Shown one piece after another: positions 14,472 to 22,588 of a stretch of 64,000 nucleotides of DNA (its first letter is position 1; each line of letters opens with the position of its first letter). Source of the stretch: Pycnopodia helianthoides (Eukaryota > Echinodermata > Asteroidea > Forcipulatida > Asteriidae); contig CM063243.1 in NCBI GenBank assembly GCA_032158295.1, forward strand, positions 744,001 to 808,000. The letters are read 5' to 3'. Both the position numbers and the translations under genes were made by a program. The notes below the pieces were generated by a model. That model did no database searches. It was not told the origin of the DNA and saw only the letters and a list, made by a program, of their open reading frames with translations.

Positions 14472-17400
14472 TGACATTAATTGACTAGATGTGCTGTAGT
14501 ACTATGTCTACATTAATTGGATTGATTAACTTTAATCCTCATCTGTCTATATTAGATTGATATGCCACAGATTAGGAAGGCCTACAGACAGCGTTATGGT
14601 GAGACACTGATGGATGCTATAGATTATCTAAGTAAGGAGCCTTACAAGAAAGCTCTGATCAGTATGGTTCTTGTACATGGTGCCTTGAAGAATCAACAAG
14701 ACCAGGAAGAAGATCAGAAGGCAAGTTTTTCATTTATCTTAAACAAACATCATAGAACTTATGCTGTGTCCGAATTGGCGGCTACGGCTACGGCCGGATT
14801 GCTGCGTCATCATGCGTTGAAGTATAAGCAAAAGTCGTAGCCATGCTAAATCTGCCAATAGACCTCATGCATTTATAGCTGCCAACTTTTATGAAATTGC
14901 ACGTGTGAAAGGCTGTCATTGGTTGAGAGTTGTGCGCACTGCGTACACGTCCACAGCACATTTCCGTTGTTTTTCATCAAAGATGATGGTCAATGACGTC
15001 ATGTGCAATCCATCTATTTGGAAACGGCCGAAGAGCAAATTTTCTGATCTCAAGAAAAATCTGTTTAAGAAGAAACCAGCCAAAGAAAAATTATTTGAGT
15101 ATTATTTCCTGCATTGCTGATCAATGAAATTGAGACCAGTGGCTATTACTTCTTTCAAACTGATCCAGGGTCTGGCTTCAAACTGAGCAAAAAGATTCAG
15201 TTTATGGTCAAAATTGCTCAACAGCATTTCAGCTGAACTTTTAGTTAACAGAGATTACTGATGTAATTTCCTCTGCTTAATCCTTAAATATACAGGAGAA
15301 GACTCAAGTTTGGCAGCTTGAAATAATAAGAAAACATAGCGGCCTCAGCTGCCAGATTTGACCTACGTCCACTCAATCAAAATGGCGTAGTAAAGGACAT
15401 GTCAAGATTGGACCGTGTGATTTGATGTTACCACACTGCCATGAAAGAGCTCAAATGATGATACAATGCAAATGATAACATTCTGTCAACATTTCAAAAA
15501 CAAATTTCAGAAATTTTTGCTAAAAATTAGAGTTTAAAAATCAACAGTATTAGCCATGTCTGGGATTGTTAATATTTTAATACCGACATGAATGTCTCTC
15601 AAGAATTAATGTGTTCAATTCTTTAGATTTAAAAGAACATTACAGAATTGGTAAGAAAAAAACTTGTAAAATATACTTTTGATCACAGATTTACATAAAA
15701 CTTACACGGTCTAATGATGATGATAGTAAAAAACATCCCTTGAAATATTTCTGTCTGAAATGCCATATTTGATGAGAAATGACTAAACTAATTTTCCAAT
15801 TGGAGTTTATCGCTCAGTGAGCGTTTTATTCATTTGTTGAATCTATATGATTTCATGCAAATGTGTAATCGGTTTTTCACTATTTTCTCGTGACCCAGAT
15901 GGCAGATCGATCTCAAACTTCTACAGGTTTGTCAGTTTATGTATATGATGGATACATAAAGTGCTTAACTGCCAGCAACTGTTTTGTTAGCAAAAACCAA
16001 TTCTGTAATGTTCCTTTAAATGAGTATATAATGATCTTGTTTATGATTTGTAACACTCGGAGCACCTCATTGTACATTGTGATTATGCTTATTTCTTATA
16101 CCATGTATATATTTTTACAAAATATAAACACAAGACATTAGAACAAAAATGCTTTTAAATTGGGTCTTATTTATATCTCACACATGCAATCACTTTATTT
16201 TCATTTGAATCAATTGAATTTCCCTTTACTTTTAGGTGAAGCAATGTTTATTTTCTTTGTAATGATTTCTCCATAGACTCGAGGAGCCTTCAGTGCCACC
16301 AAGGTACCCACCCTCCCTAAGGTGGCTCTTCCTAAAACAAAACCCTTACGACGTCCCTCACCGAACAAAACGGCCATACTGAATCCTACTAACCCACTGA
16401 TGCAAAGTTTCAAGACACAAGCTGCAAAAGAATCAATCCTTGTACCTTCTAAAAGGGTTGTCAAACCCAAGAAGACTGTGACTGTACTGGACCCTAAAGC
16501 TAAACAGGTACGGGTTGTGTCCAAGAGGTTGTGGTGTTGGTTACACCAAGTGTTTGTGTCTAAAGAGCCACAATGCCTTCAAATTGAGCACTTTGGGCTA
16601 TAAAAAGCGTCTGTTTTGAAATGAATATGGTCGGAAAGATATTTTAAAAGTAGAATATAATAATTCACATAAAAATCCCTTAAAATTGTGTGGTTTTTGT
16701 GTAAATTTATGATGGAACACGGTCCACTATTTTGTTGAACCAGAGTTTTGACTTCCCAAAATGGCAGACCGAATGTTCCGCTGGTTGTATTTCCAGAGGC
16801 AAATTTATGTTTTTTAATCACTACTGACTAATTGCAACACACTGCACATGTTCATGTAGGTGTTTTAGTGCATGAACAACTCCTAAAATGGATAAGGAGT
16901 AATTTCAAACAGCAACATCTTGAGAGATTTAAAGGCAATGTGCCTCTTTAAGTAGGATTTGAAACCCTGCATTACGGGAATACATTCTATTAAGGTTTGC
17001 TTTGACCATGAAAGCAATCTCTCCGATAAGTTGTGATGGTTTTGAAAATAAACTATAGTGTAACAACTCATAAACATGGTGTAAAATATCCAAATATTGT
17101 CATCTAGCTTGTATTGCTTGTCATTACAGTCTCCACCATCTTCAGGCCAAGATCTAATACTTCAAGACAAAGTCCCTCCAAAGCTAAGAGACCTTTACCT
17201 GTGTCTTCAAGAGGATCTTTAAACTCACCAGGAAAGTCTGCTCTCAAATCAGCTGAAAAGAAAGGAAGAGAAGAGAAGACTGAAGCCAAATCCTCCTCAG
17301 CAACAAGAGCTACATCAGGTGCATCTCAGAAAGATGCCTTGGACACTGAAACTGCCAAATCTGATGCTGTATCTGACAAAACATCTCAAGGAACTGATAA

Positions 17401-17722
17401 CGAGAAAGGTGCTACTCAAGAAGAGATGACAGATAACAAAGACATATCCCATGAAACTGAAGATGCTGAGATTGAAGTTACAAAGACCGATGAGGAACAG
17501 TTGGTTAAAACAGAGAGTGATGTGGACAAGACACAAATAAATGAAGAGGACCAGTCAGAGGATAAGACTGCTGCTACATCAGAAACCAATGTACAGGTTG
17601 AACAATCCATTGAGCCAATTAAACCAAACTCACCTACAGAAAAAGTCGATCAAGAAGATAGCTCAAGAGTATCAGTGAGCCAACAAGGAGCAAAGATTGA
17701 CCTGGATAAAGAATCTTCTTGA
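58..17722 (+). CDS. Atypical annexin, multi-exon, 5' end outside window
   Basis: Fourteen exons with AG/GT borders: 58-198, 770-865, 2402-2503, 3649-3727, 3978-4072, 4865-4978, 6284-6340, 7344-7457, 9015-9187, 9846-9921, 13347-13453, 14556-14720, 16277-16507, 17130-17722. They give about 710 residues. Exons from 3649 to 14720 read as four consecutive annexin repeats; the helix patterns around SQRQQTLTTFEKQF, ALSSIKKAYNKEY, FSQIREVLEHYEQ and LLVTRSEIDMPQIRKAY are typical of the family. Annexins bind acidic membranes through G-x-G-T calcium loops. None of the four repeats has that motif (for example LVKKNSSSLIRLL in repeat 4), so calcium-independent binding or a scaffolding role is inferred. 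The first three exons form a charged N-terminal extension. The last two form a basic then acidic tail, which is unusual because the annexin core normally ends the protein. Exon 9015-9187 is one base short of frame (near 9118), as is the last exon near 17148. The donor at 14721 is GC. The start codon is upstream of the window. Confidence 0.85.
199..769. other. Annexin intron with low-complexity tract
   Basis: Intron between the first two exons. It contains a C-rich run near 259-283 followed by an A-rich tract. No gene, SINE or MITE recognised. Confidence 0.6.
1394..1588. mobile_element. GGGCCCAATTTCAT palindromic MITE
   Basis: Starts GGGCCCAATTTCATAGAGC and ends with the near-complement GGCTCTATGAAATTGAACCC; the interior carries further complementary TTAAGCA motifs. 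Non-coding foldback element. The same family occurs at 10108, 13663, 20452, 24468 and 43671. Confidence 0.8.
1969..2321. mobile_element. 353-bp CAGG..CCTG MITE with 5-bp target duplication
   Basis: Left end CAGGCCTTGTGC, right end CGAGCCCTG, flanked by GTCTT at 1964-1968 and 2322-2326. The interior has GCCCGGCG-like inverted segments near both ends (around 2001 and 2293). Ends and duplication length resemble the element at 8152-8550. Confidence 0.65.
3091..3495 (+). mobile_element. tRNA-derived SINE
   Basis: The head has a TGGCCGAGCGG A-box-like segment and GGTTCGAGTCC as B box, which are RNA polymerase III internal promoter elements. The body carries the AAGACACTTAACCAT motif and the end is an ATTATTATTA-type tail. 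It lies in an annexin intron, same strand. Related copies: 4425-4722 (minus), 13622-14075 and 18163-19150. Confidence 0.8.
3517..3600 (-). mobile_element. Fragment of SINE tail
   Basis: The minus strand reads CTAGTCAATTTTTCTTTG, GTTCAACC and CAGTTTCCCTTGTGG, matching the tail of the tRNA-like SINE at 38021-38180. Confidence 0.6.
4425..4722 (-). mobile_element. tRNA-derived SINE, minus strand
   Basis: The reverse strand shows TGGCCGAACGG, GGTTCGAATTCCGG, CACTTGTGCCCTTGAGCAAG and GGCTCCTAGTGGATGATACC. This copy carries the uninterrupted GCTCCTAGTGG site that is split by a transposon in the copy at 18163-19150. Confidence 0.8.
5335..5675. repeat. Degenerate tandem repeat, about four units
   Basis: Units of roughly 80-100 bp share GGAATATTATCCTGG, GACTTTACCCAATGTACTT and TGTAAATGTTAATACAGGG. 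They lie within an annexin intron and no open frame is maintained. Confidence 0.7.
5735..5955 (+). repeat. Dispersed repeat family 1 (CCAACCTTGGTTGGC)
   Basis: Shares CCAACCTTGGTTGGCAAAAA, TGTGACGTTGCAATAGAAAG and a CTGGTTGGCATGGA-like start with 31385-31666; a short piece is at 22240-22275. CCAACCTTGGTTGG is itself a perfect 14-bp palindrome. Class not identified. Confidence 0.7.
7831..9014 (+). repeat. 117-bp tandem array of a 3' splice site plus exon start
   Basis: The block ATTATTTGTAG followed by the first ~42 bases of the annexin exon (reading GTRMESTAVDAGRA) recurs. AG acceptors fall at 8141, 8663, 8780 and 8897, with the true exon acceptor at 9014. An older, more diverged copy has its AG at 7836. 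The last three intervals are each 117 bp. Each decoy carries no obvious donor after its exon-like start and runs into TAG at the next acceptor. Confidence 0.9.
8152..8550. mobile_element. 399-bp MITE inserted in the decoy-exon array
   Basis: Terminal inverted repeats CAGGGCTTGAATTTG at the left and CAAATTCGAGCTCTG at the right. It is flanked by the direct repeat CCGTA (8147-8151 and 8551-8555) and interrupts one 117-bp unit. A 5-bp duplication with CAG-type termini would fit a hAT5-like group; that family call is inference. No coding capacity. Confidence 0.75.
10108..10200. mobile_element. Partial GGGCCCAATTTCAT MITE
   Basis: One terminus (GGGCCCAATTTCATAGAGC) and internal TTCTGCTTAGCAGAAA are present. 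The second terminus is not recognisable. Confidence 0.55.
10563..10949. mobile_element. TTAA-flanked MITE, copy 1
   Basis: Terminal inverted repeats AGGAACATTACCGAATTGG and the complement of CCAATTCTGTAATGTTCCT. TTAA target duplications at 10559-10562 and 10950-10953. TTAA targets are typical of piggyBac-type transposases. A second copy in the opposite orientation is at 15633-16015. Confidence 0.85.
11317..11560. repeat. Three-copy ~86-bp tandem repeat
   Basis: Units begin at 11317, 11403 and 11490 with the palindrome CAGACATGTCTG, followed by TTTGGCCACAAGTGTAG-type sequence. The third unit is diverged. Intronic, no coding sign. Confidence 0.85.
11785..11870 (-). mobile_element. Fragment of SINE tail
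   Basis: Contains CACAAGGGAAACTGAC and TTTCTTTGTTCAACCCC, the tail features of the tRNA-like SINE at 38021, in rearranged order. Confidence 0.45.
12150..12640 (-). pseudogene. Maverick/Polinton DNA polymerase B fragment
   Basis: The minus-strand frame at 12322-12627 reads PVLPWNALFKQSG, LMIEKGTKGG and YVDANILYGCAMSKYLPTTG. This is the conserved family-B polymerase block (DANxLYGxAMSxxLP) of protein-primed Polinton polymerases. Downstream (about 12150-12250) a further block, YPKRLYHLHDDLP then APEKLTIP, is readable only across frame changes. It covers a small part of a polymerase that is normally over 1,000 residues, so it is a dead remnant in an annexin intron. No other Polinton genes are seen. 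Confidence 0.75.
12685..12930. repeat. Unclassified repeat-like segment
   Basis: More GC-balanced than its surroundings, with AATTCCAAAGTTGGAAAAGG and CCTGTCCCCGTAACTGGCC. It looks like a decayed transposon but could not be classified. Confidence 0.3.
12938..13073. mobile_element. 136-bp MITE with CCCTGGG ends
   Basis: Left CCCTGGGTGCAATTTT and CGTACCACACTTGAGAC; right CTAGTGTGGTACGGAAAAA and GCGCCCTGGG, giving ~34-bp imperfect inverted ends. The segment CCCCCTGTCTCAAGTGTGG recurs at 32340-32395. Confidence 0.7.
13622..14075 (+). mobile_element. tRNA-derived SINE split by a MITE
   Basis: SINE head (CACCGGCCTCAAGTTCTG) ends at about 13662. The body resumes at 13938 with GGTGTTGTCAGAGTGTGGG and GACACTT-like sequence. 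The interruption is the GGGCCC MITE at 13663-13937. Confidence 0.75.
13663..13937. mobile_element. GGGCCCAATTTCATGGC MITE nested in SINE
   Basis: Ends GGGCCCAATTTCATGGCTC and the exact complement at 13919-13937, with an interior of complementary TAAGCG-rich arms. The centre holds 13803-13845, a perfect inverted copy of the SINE flank at 13624-13666. Confidence 0.8.
14206..14380 (+). mobile_element. Penelope-like element terminal fragment
   Basis: Nearly the same sequence as the minus strand of 38200-38380, adjoining the Penelope-like ORF. Shared segments include TTTCCCTCCTTTTTCTGG and GGTCCGGTTTGGATCG. It is flanked by TA-rich runs, fitting Penelope-like insertion in AT microsatellites. Only a terminal repeat is present, with no protein. 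Confidence 0.65.
14322..14365 (+). ncRNA. Candidate minimal hammerhead ribozyme in PLE terminus
   Basis: Stem I ATGCCT (14322-14327) pairs with AGGCCAT (14359-14365, one bulge). The core CTGACGA is at 14328-14334. Stem II GGTCC (14336-14340) pairs with GGATC (14346-14350) around GGTTT. GAAA (14351-14354) is followed by GCT, so A-G-C-T forms only a two-pair, self-complementary stem III. Minimal hammerheads thought to act as dimers are known from Penelope-like terminal repeats. Activity is not shown here. Confidence 0.6.
14381..14467. repeat. (TA)n microsatellite
   Basis: An uninterrupted TA dinucleotide run of about 85 bp directly after the Penelope-like fragment. Confidence 0.95.
14740..15630. 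other. Intron sequence with GC-richer patch
   Basis: Downstream of the annexin exon ending at 14720. The part at 14760-15010 is CpG-rich and may be transposon-derived (it has CGGCTACGGCTACGG). No gene or complete repeat recognised. Confidence 0.4.
15633..16015. mobile_element. TTAA-flanked MITE, copy 2 (inverted)
   Basis: Same family as 10563-10949, reverse-complemented relative to it. TTAA at 15629-15632 and 16016-16019. The interior matches throughout (for example GATCTCAAACTTCTACAGG). Both copies sit in introns of the annexin-like gene. Confidence 0.85.
16277..17722 (+). CDS. C-terminal tail exons of the annexin-like gene
   Basis: Exon 16277-16507 (77 codons) is rich in Lys, Pro and Thr, with motifs such as KVALPKTKPLRRPSP. 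The final exon opens at 17130 with Ser/Pro/Lys-rich sequence. It continues as about 150 residues dominated by Glu, Asp, Thr and Ser, and stops at 17720-17722. The composition suggests a disordered, phosphorylatable tail; no domain is visible. Joining 16507 to 17130 in frame reads SPPSSG and then needs one extra base near 17148 to enter the long open frame. Without it, translation stops after about 30 residues. A lost C in the GGCC run, or an unseen short exon, would explain this. Confidence 0.7.
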
Positions 17723-17935
17723 ATCATTTGACGACTTTGGGTCAAGTCCCACTCAGCCATCTTTAAAAGCAAATCAAGAAGATAGCTTGAGAGCAATCAG
17801 TAAGACTTGTATGAAGAATCTTCTTGTAACAGCCTTCAAACTAAAAAGGCTGATAAAAAAGACAGCTTGAAAGCATCAGTGAGCCATCAAGGAGAAAAGA
17901 TTGATCTGGATAAAGAATCTGACTTTGGGTTAAGT
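17641..17935 (+). repeat. Degenerate tandem copies of the last coding segment
   Basis: The final ~80 bp of the coding exon (GAAGATAGCTCAAGAG ... AAAGATTGACCTGGATAAAG) recurs after the stop. A shortened copy lies at about 17770-17830 and a better one at about 17850-17935, each followed by GACTTTGGGT...AGTCCCACTCAGCC. The tail therefore grew by tandem duplication of a ~80-150 bp unit. The downstream copies are now out of frame and form the proximal 3' UTR. Confidence 0.7.
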
Positions 17936-18162
17936 CCCACTCAGCCTTTAAACAAAAACGCCAATCATGTCAAATGACAATATTACTCCGTCCAAATTTG
18001 TATTTTTGGTACATTTGAAAAAATTGTAATAATATTTGTTACCTTAAGTTCTTGAAATATTTGAGATGCTTCCTATGTTCTACAACTTATGACTTGATAT
18101 TATTTCTCTAACTCTTGCCACAACTCGGTATGGTTTATTTTCACTAACATTTCTAAAGCGTG

Positions 18163-19150
18163 TTGTGGCCGAGCGGTCTAGTTTACTGGACCCAAGCTCT
18201 GGTGTTGTCAGCAGCAGAGTGTGGGTTTGAATCCCGGTCAAGACACTTGTGCCCTTGAGCAAGGCACTTAACCATAATTGCTTCGTAAAAAATGGGCAGG
18301 TAGTGCATTCTACTCTACCAGCCAGGCTCCTAGTAAGCTTGGGCGATACCATGATATTGCCAAACATCGCGATACTAGTTCTAAAACGATTACGATATCG
18401 GGTCACGTTTTTTTAAATCGTGATATCTGTAAATCGCGATATCGTTAAGTATCGTGATGAATTTCCTAGCCGAGACGATCTTGCAACAATAAATCTCCTT
18501 GTCGAGACGATATTGCAACAATAAATCTCCTAGTCGAGACGATTTGCTGCAACAAAGAGTTGCAAGTCACAGACCGCAACCGCAAGATTCCCCAACAGAT
18601 CTGATCAGACGGGGTTTAGTCTTTGAAAAAACCAACACGGTCTCACGCGGACAGGTGTTATCACGTGCGTTATCACGTGCGTGTTGCGGACGTGCGAGTA
18701 GCGTGATCTAATTAGTTATGCACACATAAAGAACAGTCTGTCATGCGCAGTTAACACATTAAATGTGTGTAAGTAATAGGCCCAGGTTTTCATACCATAG
18801 GTTTAGAGTAAAACCCGAAGAATAGGCTATTTGAACAACGGTACTTAATGATAAGTCATTAATAGCCACAACTCACACCGTGAGATTTGTAAAAGAATGA
18901 CTTCACCAAAAATTAATCGCGATAATATCGAATATCGCGATATATTCACGACGATATATCGTGGCTGAGACAAAGGGATATCGCCCAAGCTTAGCTCCTA
19001 GTGGATGATACCCATGCTGAAGTGGGTAACCCTGTTTTAGCCCCATGAGTAGGTGGCAACGTGCCCCTGGTGACAGTTGATTTGGGTTGACGGCCAAATC
19101 AGTAAAGTGTAGCCCTCACCTTGAAGTGGCTGTTCGGCCTTGTGAGTTAG
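18163..19150 (+). mobile_element. tRNA-derived SINE interrupted by hAT-like MITE
   Basis: The head GTGTTGTGGCCGAGCGGTC and B box GGTTTGAATCCCGG lie on the left. The body resumes after the insertion at 18334-18993 with AGTGGATGATACCCATGC and ends near a T-rich tract at about 19160. The uninterrupted relative is at 4425-4722. Confidence 0.85.
18334..18993. mobile_element. 660-bp hAT-like MITE with perfect 8-bp TSD
   Basis: Ends TAAGCTTGGGCGATA and its complement. Target duplication GCTCCTAG at 18326-18333 and 18994-19001. The subterminal regions are rich in ATCGCGATATCG-type palindromes. The interior has three tandem ~38-bp units sharing CGAGACGAT..TGCAACAA (about 18470-18560). No transposase. 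An 8-bp duplication is the hAT signature. Confidence 0.85.
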
Positions 19151-19475
19151 GCGGTATCTCTCTTTTTTTAAAGCAATAGTGAAAGTATATACTTCAAGAA
19201 TGTGTGCCATACTGCCTTGACCATAAAGTCATGTCAAAGTTTGTTATTAATAAATAATAAATCAACTGGAGATATATACCTGTTGTGACCCCTCCTATAT
19301 ACAATTAAAGTAAGGTTCTATAGGAACTCCCACAGAAACATGATGTCAGTGGTAGAATGAGAAATATTTAGAAGCGCTTGTACATAACAGTACATGCCTG
19401 TATGGTAGCAATGAAATGCAGACATTTTGGTGATGTTGCCTTGTTCCAAGTGCCGAAACTAGGGTGACATATTAA

Positions 19476-19758
19476 CACGCTGACTGCCGCCTACGAGTAT
19501 ATTCGTACTAACAGGTGTAACGGATTCTGCCACTACGAGAATACTCGTAGAGAATGAAAGGGCTTTGTATTGTTATTTAAATACACTAGCATAACTGAGC
19601 ACACAACACATACGCTTCTGGCAGTGGTTGAGCACATCGACCTTAGAATGTGTATGTTCAATTTTTGTTGTTGTATAGTACCTATTTGGTATGTGCGCAT
19701 GCGCACCGCACTCGGCAAATGGGAACGCCCTAGGAATATATGACCGGCAGTCAACATG
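19476..19758. mobile_element. 283-bp TTAA-flanked MITE
   Basis: TTAA at 19472-19475 and 19759-19762. Ends CACGCTGACTGCCG and CGGCAGTCAACATG. The interior has the complementary pair TACGAGTATATTCG / CGAGAATACTCG. Confidence 0.75.
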
Positions 19759-19983
19759 TTAAGGGGGCCCAAGGGGGTGCAGCATTTTTTGTAGAATGTA
19801 GAACCGGTGGACTACGTTTCTGTTTGCATTTCTCTTAATTATCTGTAATATTCACTATTAACTATAAGATAATCTGCGTGTAATTGGAAAGATTGTCTTA
19901 AAAATATTGAAATTGTCACATTATACATGTGTAGCTTGTAAACTTTACTCAATTTATAATCTAAAAAAGTCCAGATTTCAAAT

Positions 19984-20042
19984 GGGGGGGGGGGGGACAA
20001 ACGTAAATTGGAGATTCGAGGGACACGTGACCCCCCCCCCCC
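19984..20042. repeat. Poly-G / poly-C inverted pair
   Basis: A run of 13 G (19984-19996) is followed 34 bases later by 12 C (20031-20042). The pair could form a strong hairpin, and the G run could form a quadruplex. Confidence 0.85.
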
Positions 20043-20451
20043 TCCTCTCGCTTAGTTCTCAGTTTTTAATATGCCACAGCTTGTTCCACCAGTGATGTCA
20101 CATCATGCACAGGCCTGTTTTGTGGGCATTCCTAAAGAGCTTTGTTCAGAATAAAAAATTCTTTTAAAAATATATAAAGGATTTTTTAACAGGTATATTT
20201 TTAAGCCGATTCATTATTGATTAATTACAAAGTTGTTCATGGCATACAGGCAAGGTAGTTCGACATGCATTTTTTAAAGTATGTAGAGAAGGCTTTATTA
20301 TTTGTTTTAAAAAGGAAGTTAGATTTGTTCGGAATGCAATTTTTGTTCTTTAATGTTTTAGAACAGGGTTTGGATCGGTTACGACATTCTTAATATTATA
20401 CCAGCCATACATTGTACATGTGAAATAGTATTTTAACTGCTAACCTAAATG

Positions 20452-20519
20452 TGGTAAGCATAATAATTTTGTGCTTAGCTACTTTTTGTGCTTAAGCAGC
20501 TCTATAGAATTGGGCCCAG
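20452..20519. mobile_element. Half of a GGGCCC MITE
   Basis: Contains GCTTAGCTACTTTTTGTGC and GCAGCTCTATAGAATTGGGC, which is one arm of the family; the other arm is absent. Confidence 0.6.
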
Positions 20520-21457
20520 TCAGAGCTTAAAAAACATGATCCCATCATATTTTAATGTTTCTTCGGTATTTCTGAACAGTTTTCAACAAGCAAGTCATTA
20601 ATAATGACAACAAAACTGAGAGTTAAAATAAAGTAACATCACAAAAATAAAAAACCATTGCAGTTAACCAAATATAAAAATAATGTTGTACTTTATTTTT
20701 CAAACATTGAAAACAGGTGTTTTTCATCTGCTTTGTAATCATGCAAAAGTTTTATCAGAACCATGTTACTTCCATGTTTATCGTCTGAGTAATTTAAAAT
20801 CTAAACTGAATTAATTTAAACTTGAGTAATCTAACTTATGATTTTACAATTTTTTAATATAAAATACGCAGAAATTACTTAATTATGATCAACCACATCT
20901 TCCAGAATCTTCCAGAAATACACCCAAATAAAATAGTATAATAATCACATTTGTATATATTTGGATTATATGCATACTTTTTGTTGAACTGAACTTTTAC
21001 GAAATGCCACCTGTAAATAAACTGGGTCTTAATGTAGATTATAAAATATCAGTTAATTAAACAGATTTTTAAATACGTATTGATAATACTTTATTCAAGA
21101 GTACACACTAAATAAAGGTTGCAGTTTTTAAGAAACAATAATTTTCTTATAGATTTCACAATTCCTGTTCTTGACTATATAAATTCTAATTGTTTGAAAG
21201 ATTTGTTTTTAATTCTAATGAAAAGCCAGCAGGATACAATTTCATGGAATTTTTTAATTGCACACACAATTGTTCTAGTGGTGAAGAAACCTACCCAAGT
21301 AGTATGCTGGTGGATTTTGTTTTTTCTGTTGGACAGGTAGGGTGGGCACTGACTAAACAGTGCTTGTCATCAGTGTATGGTAAAACATATTATTTTTAAT
21401 CCCTGATGCAAACTAGCAAATTATGGCATCAATTAAATTGTTAACAGGATTCAAACT
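20520..21457. other. AT-rich stretch, no gene seen
   Basis: Short open frames only (for example 21119-21340), with no recognisable protein similarity or repeat structure. Confidence 0.5.
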
Positions 21458-21660
21458 GGCCTGTGTGGTCTAGTGGTTGAGACATCTACTCTAGAATGCT
21501 GGGGTCATGGGTTCTTTATGCCTGTGGATTCGTTTCTGCAGGCCTCTAGGAAAGCACTGAGTAAACAGCGCTTTTACACTAGATTGTTTGCAGCTAAATT
21601 ATAGTGCTATGTAGTTTTGTGGGCTTTGATTTGGTGCAAGAATATCTATAGAAGGAAGCC
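21458..21660 (+). mobile_element. Second tRNA-like SINE type
   Basis: GGCCTGTGTGGTCTAGTGG then GGGGTCATGGGTTC imitate A and B boxes of a tRNA gene, followed by an unrelated body (TAGTGCTATGTAGTTTTGTG). The anticodon stem is not convincing, so a SINE or tRNA pseudogene is preferred over a functional tRNA. Confidence 0.5.
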
Positions 21661-21695
21661 TTTCTGATCAGTTTAAAATTGGACTTAAATTTTAA

Positions 21696-21831
21696 CTATT
21701 TCACTTTTTGTTAAAATATTTATTGTCATGATATACAACACCACCAACATTCACAGATTGCTACTATTTCACTTTTTGTTAAAATATTTATTGTCATGAC
21801 ATACAACACCACCAACATTCACAGATTGCTA
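21696..21831. repeat. Recent 68-bp direct duplication
   Basis: 21696-21763 and 21764-21831 are identical apart from one T/C difference (GATAT versus GACAT). A fresh tandem duplication in non-coding sequence. Confidence 0.95.
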
Positions 21832-22588
21832 CTAGGGGCTAAACCTGACCATTGAAGCTTCTAGTGGGTTTTGTAGTCGTCAATCTGATTAAAAGAATGG
21901 TCTGAAGGTTAATAAGCTACAGATTACTGGGAGGGCCTCTTATCAGCATGGATGGACCGACATTCACTGATGCACAACCTGAAAATAATATCAAAATAAC
22001 TGTTCAGACAGTTTATAGTGTCTTTTTACTGGTGTGGAGTCTCATGGTACTCAAGACAGTTTCAATAATCAGTGTTATGTAACAGAGATACTGGTCAATT
22101 TTTGTCAATTTATTGATAAATCGATCAATCAATCGTTGATCAGAAGCCATTCTGAATGTTAACAAATTAGGCTCTCCTCATTACCAATCTTCCACAATAA
22201 AGAGACTAAAGACCTTTCTTTTGCAATGTCACAGCTGCGAGTTTTGCCAACCTTGGTTGGCAAAATAATGGGCGGCCTTACATACAACAGTTTCTTATTT
22301 GATCAATAATGCTATCAATTTAATACCCATGTTACTGATAAATAAATGTGACAATCCCAAACAAAAGGTGAACTTACACTTCATAAAAAAGTTGTAATGT
22401 TTTACTAAAAATGTCAAATTTTCGCCAAGCCAATGTTATACATGTTTAGCTACTCAAGGCTTTCCATACAAAATGGTGGTCATTGTTTGTAGACAAAAGA
22501 AAGGTTTATATCCCACTTGTGACCTTTATTTGACATAACATTTTTATAGTCTTCAATCCAGGCTTTTGCTGACAAAGAACTACCAGAC

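Noticed and set aside
14229..14477. Open frames of alternating Ile-Tyr
   Set aside because: Translation of the (TA)n microsatellite.
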